From Haemophilus pittmaniae (GTDB taxonomy: Bacteria; Pseudomonadota; Gammaproteobacteria; Enterobacterales; Pasteurellaceae), in the NCBI RefSeq assembly GCF_900186995.1, contig NZ_LT906463.1, forward strand, positions 186,001 through 250,000: a stretch of 64,000 nucleotides of DNA. The letters run 5' to 3'. The position numbers and the translations under genes are program-made. Position 1 is the stretch's first letter. Each line of letters starts with the position of its first letter. Shown piece after piece: positions 30,261-41,765 of this stretch. The notes under the pieces were generated by a model that saw nothing but the letters and a program-made list of their open reading frames with translations, did not search any database and was not told the DNA's origin.

Positions 30261-32003
30261 ATGCAACTTAAGGCTCTTTTTTCGAAAAATGTGTTTCTTG
30301 CGGTAAAACCGTTTAGTGCATTAAAGGATGCGTTTCGGGCAGGCTATGGCAAACAACAATTGCTCAAAGATATTATCGCCGGCCTCACCGTTGGAATTAT
30401 CGCAATCCCACTATCCATGGCTCTCGCTATTGCCTCCGGGGTGCCACCACAACATGGCCTATACACGGCAATCGTGGCCGGGATTGCCATTGCCTTATTA
30501 GGTGGCTCTCGTTTTAACATCTCCGGTCCAACTGCCGCCTTCGTGGTAATCCTCTATCCGATTACCCAACAATTTGGCATCAGCGGACTCTTTATGGCTA
30601 CCCTGCTATCAGGGGTAATTTTGCTGTTAATGGCATTGTTCCGTTTAGGACGATTAATTGAATATATTCCGCTTCCCGTCACCCTTGGTTTTACTTGCGG
30701 GATCGGAATCACCATCGGTACGCTACAAATTAAGGATTTCTTGGGCTTAAGCATTGAACATATGCCAAGCCATTATATTGGCAAGGTTTCCGCCATCGTA
30801 CAGGCGTTGCCGACCATCAACTTAGCCGATAGCGCCGTAGGCATACTCACGCTGATAGTTCTCACCCAATGGCATAAATTACGCTTAGCGATCCCCGGTC
30901 ATCTACCGGCAGTTATTATCGGAACCCTCGCAGCATTGCTGTTAGGACATTTTGGTTTTTCCGTTGCTACTATTGGTTCGGCTTTCCAATACACACTCTC
31001 CGATGGCACCATCGGTAATGGTATTCCGAATGTCCTACCGGAATTTGTCTTACCTTGGAATATCCCAAATGCCCAAGGGGAAACCATTCACTGGACCTTT
31101 GACCGAATTCAGGCCTTATTGCCAGCCGCCTTTTCGATGGCGGTATTAGGTGCCATCGAGTCCCTGTTATGTGCCGTAGTATTGGATAACATGACCGATA
31201 CCAAACATCACTCCAATAATGAATTATTGGCACAAGGGTTAGGTAATATTCTCTCGCCATTTTTAGGCGGTATTACGGCTACGGCAGCAATTGCCCGCTC
31301 CGCCGCCAATGTCAAATCCGGTGCATTTTCGCCAATTGCCAGTGTAGTGCATGCCTTACTGGTATTATTTGCCCTATTATTCTTTGCCAAAGCACTTTCC
31401 TATTTACCACTCTCCTCCATGGCGGCCCTGCTCTTAATGGTCGCTTGGAACATGGCAAACGTGGGGGAAATCATTCGCTTGGCTCGCCGCTCTTCACGTA
31501 ATGAAATTGCGGTTCTCTTTACCTGTACCATACTTACGGTTATCTTCGATATGGTCATTGCCATTTCCGTTGGTGTGTTATTGGCTAGCTTATTATTTAT
31601 TCGTTCCATTGCGGAAATGACTAAATCCATTGAGCAAAGCGTACCAGATGATCTGCAGGATGTGTTGGCTTATCGTATTAGTGGCCCGCTCTTCTTTGCC
31701 GCAGCAGATAAAGTTTTTGCCGAATTACACGATAAAACCGTACATACTGATCACGAAATCAGACATATTGTCTTACAGTGTGATGCAGTTACCGTTTTGG
31801 ATACCGGGGGAATTCATGCCTTGACCCACTTCGTGCAACACATGCTGCCACATCAACAACTTTATTTATGTAATATGCAATTCCAGCCTTTACGTATGCT
31901 GGTGAAATCCAATAGTGTGAGTGCGCTGCAAAAAATAAACTATGCGACAGATTTAGCGGAAACCTTTGAGAAAATTCGCGAATTCGAACGTATCACTGAA
32001 TAA
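30261..32003 (+). CDS. dauA: SulP-family anion transporter (DauA-like C4-dicarboxylate transporter)
   Basis: 580-residue inner-membrane protein with a SulP transporter domain (about residues 30-440; [21 protein letters not shown] and [13 protein letters not shown]) and a C-terminal STAS domain (about 470-570; [12 protein letters not shown]). Very similar along its length to E. coli DauA (YchM), which carries succinate/aspartate under acid aerobic conditions. Sulfate or bicarbonate remain possible. The ribosome site is weak (TAGG). Confidence 0.9.
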   Translation: MQLKALFSKNVFLAVKPFSALKDAFRAGYGKQQLLKDIIAGLTVGIIAIPLSMALAIASGVPPQHGLYTAIVAGIAIALLGGSRFNISGPTAAFVVILYPITQQFGISGLFMATLLSGVILLLMALFRLGRLIEYIPLPVTLGFTCGIGITIGTLQIKDFLGLSIEHMPSHYIGKVSAIVQALPTINLADSAVGILTLIVLTQWHKLRLAIPGHLPAVIIGTLAALLLGHFGFSVATIGSAFQYTLSDGTIGNGIPNVLPEFVLPWNIPNAQGETIHWTFDRIQALLPAAFSMAVLGAIESLLCAVVLDNMTDTKHHSNNELLAQGLGNILSPFLGGITATAAIARSAANVKSGAFSPIASVVHALLVLFALLFFAKALSYLPLSSMAALLLMVAWNMANVGEIIRLARRSSRNEIAVLFTCTILTVIFDMVIAISVGVLLASLLFIRSIAEMTKSIEQSVPDDLQDVLAYRISGPLFFAAADKVFAELHDKTVHTDHEIRHIVLQCDAVTVLDTGGIHALTHFVQHMLPHQQLYLCNMQFQPLRMLVKSNSVSALQKINYATDLAETFEKIREFERITE

Positions 32004-32027
32004 CATAAAATCAAAAAGTAAAATAGT

Positions 32028-32058
32028 AAAAGCGTGTTAGAATAAGCACGCTTTTTTT
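32028..32058 (+). terminator. Terminator of dauA
   Basis: AAAAGCGTG/CACGCTTTT stem with an 10-base loop and T-run. It ends 22 bases before rph. Confidence 0.88.
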
Positions 32059-32080
32059 GACTCAAAAACAAGGAATTTCT

Positions 32081-32797
32081 ATGCGTCCAAATAATCGGGC
32101 CAATCATCAACCCCGCGAAATTAAAATTACCCGTCACTACACCAAACATGCTGAAGGTTCCGTATTAGTCGAATTTGGTGAAACCAAAGTTTTATGTACT
32201 GCCTCCGTAGAAGAAAGCGTGCCACGTTTCTTAAAAGGCCAAAATCAAGGTTGGATTACCGCTGAATATGGCATGTTGCCACGTTCCACCCATAGCCGTA
32301 TGCAACGTGAAGCCGCCAAAGGTAAACAAGGCGGAAGAACCATGGAAATCCAGCGACTGATCGCCCGCTCATTGCGTGCCATGGTTGATTTAACAGCCCT
32401 CGGTGAACGTTCTATCACCCTAGACTGTGATGTTATCCAAGCCGATGGGGGTACCCGTACCGCCTCCATCAGCGGCGCAGCTGTCGCATTAAGCGATGCA
32501 ATTAACACACTCATCGCCAACGGTAGCTTAAAAGAAAACCCAATTAAGGGATTGGTTTCTGCGATTTCCGTCGGCATCGTTGATGGCGAAGCAGTATGCG
32601 ATTTGGAGTATGTGGAAGATTCTGCAGCTGAAACCGATATGAACGTAGTAATGATGGAAGATGGCCGTTTTATTGAGGTGCAGGGTACCGCTGAAGGCGA
32701 ACCATTTGCCCAAGAGGAATTACTACGCTTGTTGGAATTAGCTAAAGGCGGCTGCCAACAAATCTTTGCAGCCCAACACGCCGCATTAGCCGAATAA
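32081..32797 (+). CDS. rph: Ribonuclease PH
   Basis: Phosphorolytic exoribonuclease that trims tRNA 3' ends. The 238-residue protein begins [16 protein letters not shown] and contains [17 protein letters not shown] and the phosphate/RNA-binding [14 protein letters not shown] at 32081 is preceded by AAGGAATTTCT; the longer frame from 32057 lies in the dauA terminator. pyrE starts nine bases after the stop. Length and intact C terminus suggest a functional enzyme, unlike the frameshifted copy in E. coli K-12. Confidence 0.97.
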   Translation: MRPNNRANHQPREIKITRHYTKHAEGSVLVEFGETKVLCTASVEESVPRFLKGQNQGWITAEYGMLPRSTHSRMQREAAKGKQGGRTMEIQRLIARSLRAMVDLTALGERSITLDCDVIQADGGTRTASISGAAVALSDAINTLIANGSLKENPIKGLVSAISVGIVDGEAVCDLEYVEDSAAETDMNVVMMEDGRFIEVQGTAEGEPFAQEELLRLLELAKGGCQQIFAAQHAALAE

Positions 32798-32806
32798 GGA
32801 CACACA

Positions 32807-33454
32807 ATGGAAAGTTATAAACACGACTTTATCGAATTTGCCCTCAGCCGCAATGTGCTGAAATTCGGTGAATTCATCTTAAAATCCGGCCGCAAAAGCC
32901 CCTATTTTTTCAACGCAGGATTATTTAACCAAGGTGAAGATCTCGCCAAGTTAGGCGAATTTTACGCGGCAGCCGCACAACAAAGCGGACTACAATTTGA
33001 TGTAATTTTTGGTCCGGCCTATAAAGGCATCCCTATTGCGACAGCCTTTTCCATTGCACTATTTAATCAATTTGGTATCAATAAACCGGTGTGCTTTAAC
33101 CGCAAAGAAGCCAAGGATCACGGTGAGGGGGGTAACCTTATCGGTAGTCCATTAAAAGGACGCGTGTTATTAGTTGATGATGTAATTACCGCAGGTACTG
33201 CGATTCGCGAATCTATGACCTTAATCGAGCAAAATCAGGCTGAACTGGCCGCAGTATTAATCGCCCTCAATCGTCAAGAAAAGGGCAAGGGGGAGTTATC
33301 TGCGATTCAAGAGGTCGAACGGGATTATCAATGCCATGTATTGTCTATCGTGGATTTAGATGATTTGTTGCAGTTCATTGAAAATGCCCCACAATATGCT
33401 GAACATTTAGCGGCAATGCGCGATTACCGAACAAAATATGGTGTGAATGCTTGA
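32807..33454 (+). CDS. pyrE: Orotate phosphoribosyltransferase
   Basis: Pyrimidine synthesis step forming OMP from orotate and PRPP. 215 residues with the PRPP-binding motif [15 protein letters not shown] and the flexible loop region [13 protein letters not shown]. It begins nine bases after rph with AAGGACAC upstream. The short gap leaves no room for the UTP-sensitive attenuator seen between rph and pyrE in E. coli. Confidence 0.97.
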   Translation: MESYKHDFIEFALSRNVLKFGEFILKSGRKSPYFFNAGLFNQGEDLAKLGEFYAAAAQQSGLQFDVIFGPAYKGIPIATAFSIALFNQFGINKPVCFNRKEAKDHGEGGNLIGSPLKGRVLLVDDVITAGTAIRESMTLIEQNQAELAAVLIALNRQEKGKGELSAIQEVERDYQCHVLSIVDLDDLLQFIENAPQYAEHLAAMRDYRTKYGVNA

Positions 33455-33526
33455 TAAATTCCGATTTGTCACCATTTAAAACACTCTCGCTTGGCTAACG
33501 GGCATTACGCCCCACAGAGGAAATCA

Positions 33527-34399
33527 ATGCATTTTATCGGAAAAATTTTAGGCGTCTTCATTGGTGCCAAATTCGGCGGTTTTTGGGGTGCCATTATCGG
33601 CCTGATTTTAGGTGCCATCGCCGATAAAAAACTGTATGAACTGGGTTCGGTCAATTCTAGTTTTTTCAAACGCAAAACCACCCGTCAGGATCTGTTTCGA
33701 CAAACAACCTTCGCGGTATTGGGCCATTTGAGTAAATCTAAAGGACATGTTACCGAAGAGGATATTCAACTTGCCAACCAATTAATGGCACAAATGAAAC
33801 TCGATGATGCTGCCCGCCAATTAGCTCAGGATGCGTTTTGTCGCGGTAAAGAAAGCAATTTTCCAATCCGCCAAGTAATCCGTGAATTTCGTATTGGTTG
33901 TGCCCAACGGGCCGATTTGTTACGAATGTTCCTGCATATTCAAGTACAAGCAGCATTTGCCGACTCCCAATTGCATGAAGGCGAAAAGGAAGTACTATTT
34001 GTGATCGCCGAAGAGCTTGGGCTTTCGCGTTTTCAGTTCGAACAAATGCTGGCTATGGAGATGGCAGCACGCCAATTTGCCCAAGGCGGTTTCTATCAAC
34101 AATATCAGCAATATCAGCAACAAGGCGGCTATCAACAATATCAAGGACAATATCAACAAGGTGGTTATCAGCCCCATTCTGGGCCAAGCTTAGACGATGC
34201 TTACAAAGTCCTCGGGGTATCAGCAAATGACGACCAAACCGTCGTCAAACGTGCTTATCGTCGCCTGATGAACGAACATCATCCGGATAAGCTGGTAGCG
34301 AAAGGATTACCTCCAGAAATGATGGCAATGGCTAAAGAAAAAGCGCAACAAATTCAAGCCGCTTATGACTTAATTTGTAAAGCCAAGGGCTGGAAATAA
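33527..34399 (+). CDS. djlA: Membrane-anchored DnaJ-like co-chaperone
   Basis: 290 residues in three parts. An N-terminal glycine-rich membrane helix (about 4-30, FIGAKFGGFWGAIIGLILGAI), a TerB-like helical domain (about 50-185), and a C-terminal J domain with HHPDK near residue 260. Between them is a Gln/Tyr/Gly-rich linker (about 186-218) of repeated YQQ units. It activates DnaK at the inner membrane in E. coli. The ATG at 33527 has AGAGG upstream. dusC starts four bases after it. Confidence 0.95.
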   Translation: MHFIGKILGVFIGAKFGGFWGAIIGLILGAIADKKLYELGSVNSSFFKRKTTRQDLFRQTTFAVLGHLSKSKGHVTEEDIQLANQLMAQMKLDDAARQLAQDAFCRGKESNFPIRQVIREFRIGCAQRADLLRMFLHIQVQAAFADSQLHEGEKEVLFVIAEELGLSRFQFEQMLAMEMAARQFAQGGFYQQYQQYQQQGGYQQYQGQYQQGGYQPHSGPSLDDAYKVLGVSANDDQTVVKRAYRRLMNEHHPDKLVAKGLPPEMMAMAKEKAQQIQAAYDLICKAKGWK

Positions 34400-34402
34400 T
34401 CC

Positions 34403-35335
34403 ATGCGGGTCATTCTTGCGCCAATGCAGGGCGTGCTCGATCCTTTCGTGCGCGCCCTTTTAACGTCCGTTAATCAATATGATTTGTGTATTAGCGAATT
34501 TGTCCGCGTCGTTGATCAACTACTGCCCGATAAGGTGTTTTATCGCCTTTGCCCTGAATTATACAATCAAGGCCACACACCAAGCGGCACCCCGGTACGA
34601 GTTCAATTATTGGGCCAGCATCCAGCCTGGTTAGCAGAAAATGCCCTGCGCGCAATTGCGCTAGGATCCCCTGGGATTGATCTGAATTGTGGTTGTCCAT
34701 CCAAAACCGTAAATGGCAGTGATGGCGGAGCCGCCTTACTCAAACAACCGGAACTCATTTATCGCGCGACTAAAGCCTTACGCGAGGCCGTCCCAGCTGA
34801 TTTACCGGTGAGTGTCAAAGTGCGCTTAGGTTGGGATTGCGCTTCACAGGCTTTAGAAATTGCCGATGCTGTTGCACAAGGAGGCGCGACAGAAATCGCA
34901 GTACATGGCCGCACCAAAACCGATGGTTATCGCGCTGAACGCATTAATTGGCAGAAAATAGGAGAGATCCGGCAACGGCTTCGCATTCCGGTAATTGCCA
35001 ACGGCGAAATCTGGCATTGGGCTGATGGCCAACGTTGCCAAACCATTAGCGGTTGTGAGGATCTGATGGTGGGGCGCGGTGCGCTTAATATTCCCAATTT
35101 AAGCTATGTCTTAAAAGAAAATGCCAGCAAACTACCTTGGCCACAAGTACTACAATTACTCAAACGCTATGCCGCAGTGGAAAATCAATTTGATAGCGGC
35201 TTCTATCACATTGCCCGTTGCAAACAATGGTTACGTTATTTGCAAAACGAATACCCGGAAGCGACTGCCCTGTTTGAGCGTATCAAAACCTGCCAAAGCG
35301 CTGAACAGTTACGCTTGAAACTGGCAAGCGAATAA
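34403..35335 (+). CDS. dusC: tRNA-dihydrouridine(16) synthase
   Basis: FMN enzyme that reduces uridine 16 of tRNA. 310 residues beginning [17 protein letters not shown], with the catalytic cysteine region [19 protein letters not shown] and the FMN-phosphate motifs. Segment order and sequence follow E. coli DusC rather than DusA or DusB. Follows djlA by four bases. Confidence 0.95.
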   Translation: MRVILAPMQGVLDPFVRALLTSVNQYDLCISEFVRVVDQLLPDKVFYRLCPELYNQGHTPSGTPVRVQLLGQHPAWLAENALRAIALGSPGIDLNCGCPSKTVNGSDGGAALLKQPELIYRATKALREAVPADLPVSVKVRLGWDCASQALEIADAVAQGGATEIAVHGRTKTDGYRAERINWQKIGEIRQRLRIPVIANGEIWHWADGQRCQTISGCEDLMVGRGALNIPNLSYVLKENASKLPWPQVLQLLKRYAAVENQFDSGFYHIARCKQWLRYLQNEYPEATALFERIKTCQSAEQLRLKLASE

Positions 35336-35336
35336 C

Positions 35337-35364
35337 AAAAAAGACGGCCAAACCGTCTTTTTTC
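35337..35364 (+). terminator. Terminator of djlA-dusC
   Basis: AAAAGACGG/CCGTCTTTT stem with T-run, also usable by convergent argH. Confidence 0.9.
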
Positions 35365-35381
35365 TATTTTTATCATCTTTA

Positions 35382-35442
35382 TAATAAAATCAATGGCTTA
35401 GCATCAATTTTCCGAAAAACTCTGATTTTCAAAGGGGCGTTT
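35382..35442 (+). repeat. 61-bp intergenic repeat, copy 7
   Basis: Begins TAATAAAATCAATGGCTTA and ends AAAGGGGCGTTT. Its last two bases are part of the argH stop codon (TTA on plus, 35441-35443). It begins 17 bases after the dusC terminator, in dusC orientation. Confidence 0.9.
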
Positions 35443-36814
35443 AAGCAAAACGCTGTTTGGCTTCGGCAATCGCTTCAGCCACTCTCAATGGTGAGACACC
35501 GCCTTTCGCACAGCGTTTGTCCAAACAGGATTGAAGGGAAAGAATATCGTACACATCATCGGAAACCGTTTCGCTAAATTGACGGAATTCCGGAATGGTG
35601 AGTTCTTCCAATGCCTTACCTTTACTGATCGCGTATACCACGGTCTCCCCTACGATGTGGTGAGAATCGCGGAATGGTACACCTTTGGCCACCAGATAAT
35701 CGGCCAATTCGGTCGCGTTGGAATAGCCTTTCAAGGCAGATTCACGGGTACGCTCAACGTTGACTTTTAATTCATCCAACACGAAAGTGGCCATATCAAC
35801 ACAATCCTGCCAGGTATCCAAAGCATCAAAAATACCTTCTTTATCTTCCTGCATATCTTTGTTGTAAGCCAATGGTAAACCTTTTAAGGTCATCAACATG
35901 CCGGTTAAAGCGCCCATCACTCGTCCGGCTTTACCACGAATCAATTCGCAAGCATCCGGATTTTTCTTTTGTGGCATTAAGGATGAACCGGAAGTGACGC
36001 GATCGGATAACTCCACAAAATTGGCTTCACCGCTGTTAAAAATAATCATATCTTCGGCAAAACGGGAGAGGTGCGCCATACTTAAAGAGGCAGCGGATAG
36101 TAGTTCAACAATATGATCGCGATCGGATACGCTATCCAAACTGTTGCGGGTGGCAAAAGCAAAGCCGAGGTCGGCAGCCAATTGTTCACGATCCACCGCA
36201 TAGGCAGTACCGGCCAATGCTCCGCTACCCAAAGGACAAGTATTCATTCGTTTATAAGCATCACTCAAACGGGAATAATCACGATCCAACATTTCCACAT
36301 AGGCCATGCACCAATGGGCAAAGGTAATCGGCTGTGCCCGTTGTAAATGGGTATAACCCGGCATCACCGCATCTTGGGTATTTTCTGCGGTTTGCACTAA
36401 ATGGCGTTGCAAGTTACGGATAGAATCCTGCAACTCTTCCACCCGCTGCTTACACCACATTTTGATATCTAATGCGACTTGGTCGTTACGGCTACGACCG
36501 GTATGCAGTTTTTTACCTAAATTGCCGACCTTATCGATCAATTTACTTTCCACCCAACTGTGGATATCTTCGGCATCATCCTGCAAAATGGCCTGTGGAT
36601 TGGAATGGACTTCGATCAACAATTCATTCAGCGCATGTTCCAGCTGTTCCTGTTCATCAACGCTTAACACGCCGACTTTCACCAAGGCTTTTGACCAGCC
36701 AATGGAACCTTCAATATCCTGTTCTGCTAAACGATAATCGAAGCGCAGAGAATCATTAAAATCTTTAAAACGTTTGTCCGCCGCCTGTGTAAAACGGCCT
36801 CCCCAAAGAGCCAT
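35441..36814 (-). CDS. argH: Argininosuccinate lyase
   Basis: Last step of arginine synthesis (argininosuccinate to arginine and fumarate). 457 residues of the fumarase/aspartase superfamily with [15 protein letters not shown], the family signature. AAGGATACATTT lies before the ATG. Alone on this strand between dusC and rho; no arg genes adjoin. Its stop codon overlaps the end of a 61-bp repeat. Confidence 0.97.
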   Translation of the reverse strand: MALWGGRFTQAADKRFKDFNDSLRFDYRLAEQDIEGSIGWSKALVKVGVLSVDEQEQLEHALNELLIEVHSNPQAILQDDAEDIHSWVESKLIDKVGNLGKKLHTGRSRNDQVALDIKMWCKQRVEELQDSIRNLQRHLVQTAENTQDAVMPGYTHLQRAQPITFAHWCMAYVEMLDRDYSRLSDAYKRMNTCPLGSGALAGTAYAVDREQLAADLGFAFATRNSLDSVSDRDHIVELLSAASLSMAHLSRFAEDMIIFNSGEANFVELSDRVTSGSSLMPQKKNPDACELIRGKAGRVMGALTGMLMTLKGLPLAYNKDMQEDKEGIFDALDTWQDCVDMATFVLDELKVNVERTRESALKGYSNATELADYLVAKGVPFRDSHHIVGETVVYAISKGKALEELTIPEFRQFSETVSDDVYDILSLQSCLDKRCAKGGVSPLRVAEAIAEAKQRFA

Positions 36815-37038
36815 AAATGTATCCTTAAAATCAATAAATGCGATTATTTAAACAAATATTCTGCATAAATATTCATTTAATGCAAGAGATTTTTTGCTGG
36901 CGGCTATTTTACCCGCATTTTTACAACAAAAACTAGACAGTCAAAAAATTTAGTGCTAATTTACGCGCCAATTTTCGGGCTCAGCCCGCCAGTCTCAGTA
37001 CTCAAGTCTTTTTATATCCCAACAAATATTCATTTATT

Positions 37039-38301
37039 ATGCATTTAACAGAACTTAAAAATACGCCTGTTTCCGATCTCGTGAAACTAGGTGAAGAACA
37101 AATGGGTCTTGAAAATTTAGCCCGTCTCCGCAAACAGGACATTGTTTTTGCTATTCTGAAACAACACGCGAAAAGCGGCGAAGATATTTTCGGTGGTGGC
37201 GTGTTGGAAATTTTACCGGACGGTTTCGGTTTTTTACGTTCCGCCGATAGCTCCTATTTGGCCGGTCCTGATGATATTTATGTTTCACCAAGCCAAATTC
37301 GTCGTTTCAACCTGCAAACCGGGGATAAGATCGAAGGTAAGATTCGCCCACCAAAAGAAGGTGAACGTTATTTTGCCCTATTGAAAGTCGACCAAGTCAA
37401 TGATGACCGCCCTGAAGTCTCCCGCAGTAAAATCCTTTTTGAAAACCTCACTCCGCTACATGCCAACTCCCGTTTACGGATGGAACGCGGCAACGGCTCA
37501 ACCGAAGATTTAACCGCCCGTATTTTGGACTTAGCCTCACCTATCGGTAAAGGCCAACGGGGTCTTATCGTGGCACCGCCGAAAGCCGGTAAAACCATGT
37601 TGCTACAAAATATTGCACAAAGCATTACTCACAACTACCCGGAATGCGAGCTGATCGTCCTATTGATCGACGAACGTCCGGAAGAAGTGACTGAAATGCA
37701 ACGTTCGGTAAAAGGCGAAGTGATTGCTTCCACCTTTGATGAACCGGCAACCCGCCACGTACAAGTAGCCGAAATGGTAATCGAAAAAGCCAAACGTTCG
37801 GTAGAACACAAAAAAGATGTGGTGATTTTACTCGACTCCATCACCCGCTTAGCGCGCGCCTACAATACAGTAACCCCAGCTTCCGGAAAAATTCTTTCCG
37901 GTGGTGTGGATGCCAATGCTCTACACCGTCCAAAACGCTTCTTTGGTGCAGCGCGTAATGTGGAAGAAGGCGGCAGCCTCACCATCATCGCTACCGCATT
38001 GGTGGACACTGGCTCTAAAATGGATGAAGTAATTTTCGAAGAATTTAAGGGAACCGGTAATATGGAATTACATCTTTCCCGCAAAATTGCGGAAAAACGT
38101 GTCTTCCCGGCAATTGATTTCAATCGTTCCGGTACGCGTAAAGAAGATCTTCTCACCACCCCGGATGAATTACAAAAAATGTGGATCCTCCGCAAAATTC
38201 TTAATCCTATGGGTGAAGTGGAAGCCATGGAATTCCTTATCGACAAACTGGCCGTGGCCAAAACCAACGACGAGTTTTTCGAAATTATGAAACGTTCCTA
38301 A
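37039..38301 (+). CDS. rho: Transcription termination factor Rho
   Basis: Hexameric RNA helicase for factor-dependent termination. 420 residues: N-terminal helix domain, cold-shock-like RNA-binding domain ([30 protein letters not shown]), Walker A APPKAGKT near 180 and Walker [22 protein letters not shown]. The length matches E. coli (419). The leader of about 220 bases upstream could take part in the known rho autoregulation, but I see no clear element. Confidence 0.98.
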   Translation: MHLTELKNTPVSDLVKLGEEQMGLENLARLRKQDIVFAILKQHAKSGEDIFGGGVLEILPDGFGFLRSADSSYLAGPDDIYVSPSQIRRFNLQTGDKIEGKIRPPKEGERYFALLKVDQVNDDRPEVSRSKILFENLTPLHANSRLRMERGNGSTEDLTARILDLASPIGKGQRGLIVAPPKAGKTMLLQNIAQSITHNYPECELIVLLIDERPEEVTEMQRSVKGEVIASTFDEPATRHVQVAEMVIEKAKRSVEHKKDVVILLDSITRLARAYNTVTPASGKILSGGVDANALHRPKRFFGAARNVEEGGSLTIIATALVDTGSKMDEVIFEEFKGTGNMELHLSRKIAEKRVFPAIDFNRSGTRKEDLLTTPDELQKMWILRKILNPMGEVEAMEFLIDKLAVAKTNDEFFEIMKRS

Positions 38302-38319
38302 ACATAAACGACTCTCAGC

Positions 38320-38357
38320 AACGCCGACAGAACCTCACTTTCTGCCGGCGTTTTTTA
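38320..38357 (+). terminator. Terminator of rho
   Basis: ACGCCGACAG/CTGCCGGCGT imperfect stem followed by TTTTTT. Confidence 0.85.
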
Positions 38358-38394
38358 TGAAGCCAGCCAGTAAATTCCATTTTTCTTACACCTC

Positions 38395-38455
38395 TAATAA
38401 AATCAATGACTTAGCCATCATTTTAAGAAAAACCTCTTAAATCGAGGGGGCGTTT
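38395..38455 (+). repeat. 61-bp intergenic repeat, copy 8
   Basis: Begins TAATAAAATCAATGACTTA and ends CGAGGGGGCGTTT. In rho orientation, 38 bases after its terminator. It fills part of the 304-bp rho-eno gap; the rest (38456-38605) is A+T-rich and must hold the eno promoter, for example TTGGCT near 38479 and TAGACT 16 bases on. Confidence 0.9.
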
Positions 38456-38590
38456 TGATAGTAAAAATATAAATTCATTGGCTTTTTTGTGCTAAATCAT
38501 AGACTCGGCAATTTTCGCAAGACAAGCTGCATAAATTGCTTTATCATAGCGCCGTTTTAGGTTCGCCTAACTAATTTTAATTAACTTTAA

Positions 38591-39916
<1,326 letters not shown>

Positions 39917-39941
39917 TTCTTGCTTAATTTAATGTAGAATA

Positions 39942-39975
39942 ACACCGCACTTTGCAAAAAGTGCGGTGTTTTTTT
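39942..39975 (+). terminator. eno terminator built from two inverted uptake signals
   Basis: ACCGCACTT (39944-39952) and AAGTGCGGT (39959-39967) are exact uptake cores in opposite orientation; they form the stem of a hairpin followed by TTTTTTT. Confidence 0.93.
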
Positions 39976-39986
39976 AAGGAGTTTTT

Positions 39987-40625
39987 ATGCAGACACAGTC
40001 GGACTCACTTCTCACCGAACCTTGGCTATCTTGGGCCATCGAAATTCAAAGCATTGCTCAAAATGGGCTAGCTTATTGCAAAAATATCTATGATATTGAA
40101 CGCTACGAACGCTTACGCGATCTATCTGCCGAAATGCTCGCTTATAAAACGGCAATACCAAAAGAAACCGTCAAATCACTTTTCTGCAATGAGGCTGGTT
40201 ATCAACCCCCTAAAATAGACTCGAGAGCGGCCATTTTTCAAGATGATAAAATTTTATTAGTACAAGAAAATGATGGACTTTGGTCACTGCCTGGCGGCTG
40301 GATAGATGTACTAGAAACCATTCACAGTAATACGATTAAAGAAGTACGTGAAGAAGCAGGGCTTGATGTTAAGCCTACTTTTATTATTGCTATTCACGAA
40401 CAGCGTAAACGTAATTTACCACCTTTTGCACATCCTGTACTCAAAACTTTCGTCATGTGCGAACCATTAGGTGGCAAATTTCAACCAAATAGTGAAACCG
40501 TTCAATCTGCCTATTTTGCATTGAATGAACTGCCCCCAATGAATAAAGAAAAAAACACCCCTGCACAGATTGAACTTTGCTTTCAAGCACACCATAGTAG
40601 TCAATGGACTACACAATTTGATTAG
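39987..40625 (+). CDS. NUDIX hydrolase with N-terminal extension
   Basis: 212 residues. Residues 1-65 are a helical N-terminal domain like those of ADP-ribose/nucleoside-diphosphate-X hydrolases (NUDIX_N_2 type); the Nudix domain follows. The box reads GWIDVLE...IKEVREEAGL, so it has Lys where the consensus has the first Arg of RE; the catalytic glutamates are kept. Substrate unknown. AAGGAG precedes the ATG, 70 bases after eno. It is first in a run of five close genes to 43.5 kb. Confidence 0.85.
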   Translation: MQTQSDSLLTEPWLSWAIEIQSIAQNGLAYCKNIYDIERYERLRDLSAEMLAYKTAIPKETVKSLFCNEAGYQPPKIDSRAAIFQDDKILLVQENDGLWSLPGGWIDVLETIHSNTIKEVREEAGLDVKPTFIIAIHEQRKRNLPPFAHPVLKTFVMCEPLGGKFQPNSETVQSAYFALNELPPMNKEKNTPAQIELCFQAHHSSQWTTQFD

Positions 40626-40633
40626 GAAATACC

Positions 40634-41050
40634 ATGTTACATTTAACCCTCGAAGACCAACTTTTTCTCGGTCAACCAAAGCAAGTCGGCACGCACTCCA
40701 CTGTTCATGATTATCTGGCGGTAATGTTTGAAGATGACGGCGAAACCGGCTATTTTTATGCGTTAGATATGCGCCAAAATGCACAACCGATTGTCGATTG
40801 CTTACATGTGTATAATGTCGATAGTACGCGCAACCATCATGAGGCCCGCAAACTGGAAATCTGTTGGGATGAAAGTGGTTATTTAGCCTTATTGCTCATT
40901 AACGGCTATCCGCATGCAGTCTTTGATTTTGCTCACTTAATCGGTTACAACACTAATAAACAACCTATGCCGGAATTAATGAGCATGTGGACACACGAAG
41001 AAATCAATAATTCATTAGCCGAAAAATGGTTGGGTGTTCCCACCTTATAG
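40634..41050 (+). CDS. Conserved protein, possibly DUF2251 family
   Basis: 138 residues, soluble, no signal peptide. Contains GYFYALDMRQNAQPIVDCLHVYNV and CWDESGYLALLLINGYPHAVFDF, which I associate with DUF2251 but cannot verify. It starts eight bases after the NUDIX gene and nine before yigB, so it is probably cotranscribed. Function unknown. Confidence 0.75.
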   Translation: MLHLTLEDQLFLGQPKQVGTHSTVHDYLAVMFEDDGETGYFYALDMRQNAQPIVDCLHVYNVDSTRNHHEARKLEICWDESGYLALLLINGYPHAVFDFAHLIGYNTNKQPMPELMSMWTHEEINNSLAEKWLGVPTL

Positions 41051-41059
41051 GATTCACGT

Positions 41060-41761
41060 ATGAAATTTTATCGCGCGCTTAGCCCTTTTAAAGTCATTAG
41101 CTTTGATTTGGATGATACCCTGTACGACAACCGCGATACGATTCGTAACGCAGAAAATCACTTCTTGGATTGCTTACGGAAACAGGCGCTGCTACCGGAT
41201 TTCTCCAATGAAAATTGGTATGCCCGCAAACAACAGTTTGCCGAAAAACATCCCCTCATTGCAGAAGATGTCTTGGCCTGGCGTGAGCAAACCCTGCAGC
41301 AATGGCTGAGCGAGTACAATATCATGCAAGCCGATGTCATTATCTCCGGCCTAATGGCAGAGTTTATTGAATGGCGCCATAAAATTGATGTACCAATGCA
41401 AACCTTTCGGGTGTTAGATGTATTGCAACAACGTTATCCCTTAAGCATTATCAGTAACGGCAATGTCATCGCCAAAAGATTAGGGCTCAACCACTTCCAA
41501 TTAAGCCTGCGAGGTGGCGAGCAAGGGCGCGCGAAACCTCACCGGGAGCTATTTCAGCAAACCGCCGATTACTTCGGCGTAAAACCCCACGAAATTTTAC
41601 ATGTAGGTGATAACCTGTTGACCGATGTGCAAGGGGCTATTGCCGCCGATGCACAAGCGGTATGGATCAACTTGTCGGGCAAAGGGATACAAGCCTTTCC
41701 TGAAGCGCGCTTATTACCAACATTAGAAATCAATAACTTAACCGAATTATTACAACTTTAA
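41060..41761 (+). CDS. yigB: YigB-like HAD phosphatase (flavin pathway)
   Basis: 233 residues starting MKFYRALSPFKVISFDLDDTLYDNR; the DLDDT nucleophile motif is at about 16-20, ISNGN and HVGDNLLTDVQGA are motifs II and IV. The sequence follows E. coli YigB, which removes the phosphate from 5-amino-6-(5-phosphoribitylamino)uracil in riboflavin synthesis. Other substrates are possible. Four bases before the lipoprotein gene. Confidence 0.9.
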   Translation: MKFYRALSPFKVISFDLDDTLYDNRDTIRNAENHFLDCLRKQALLPDFSNENWYARKQQFAEKHPLIAEDVLAWREQTLQQWLSEYNIMQADVIISGLMAEFIEWRHKIDVPMQTFRVLDVLQQRYPLSIISNGNVIAKRLGLNHFQLSLRGGEQGRAKPHRELFQQTADYFGVKPHEILHVGDNLLTDVQGAIAADAQAVWINLSGKGIQAFPEARLLPTLEINNLTELLQL

Positions 41762-41765
41762 TCCT

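Noticed and set aside
32057..32080. Earlier start for rph
   Set aside because: It lies in the dauA terminator region, while the ATG at 32081 has AAGGA and gives the family N terminus.
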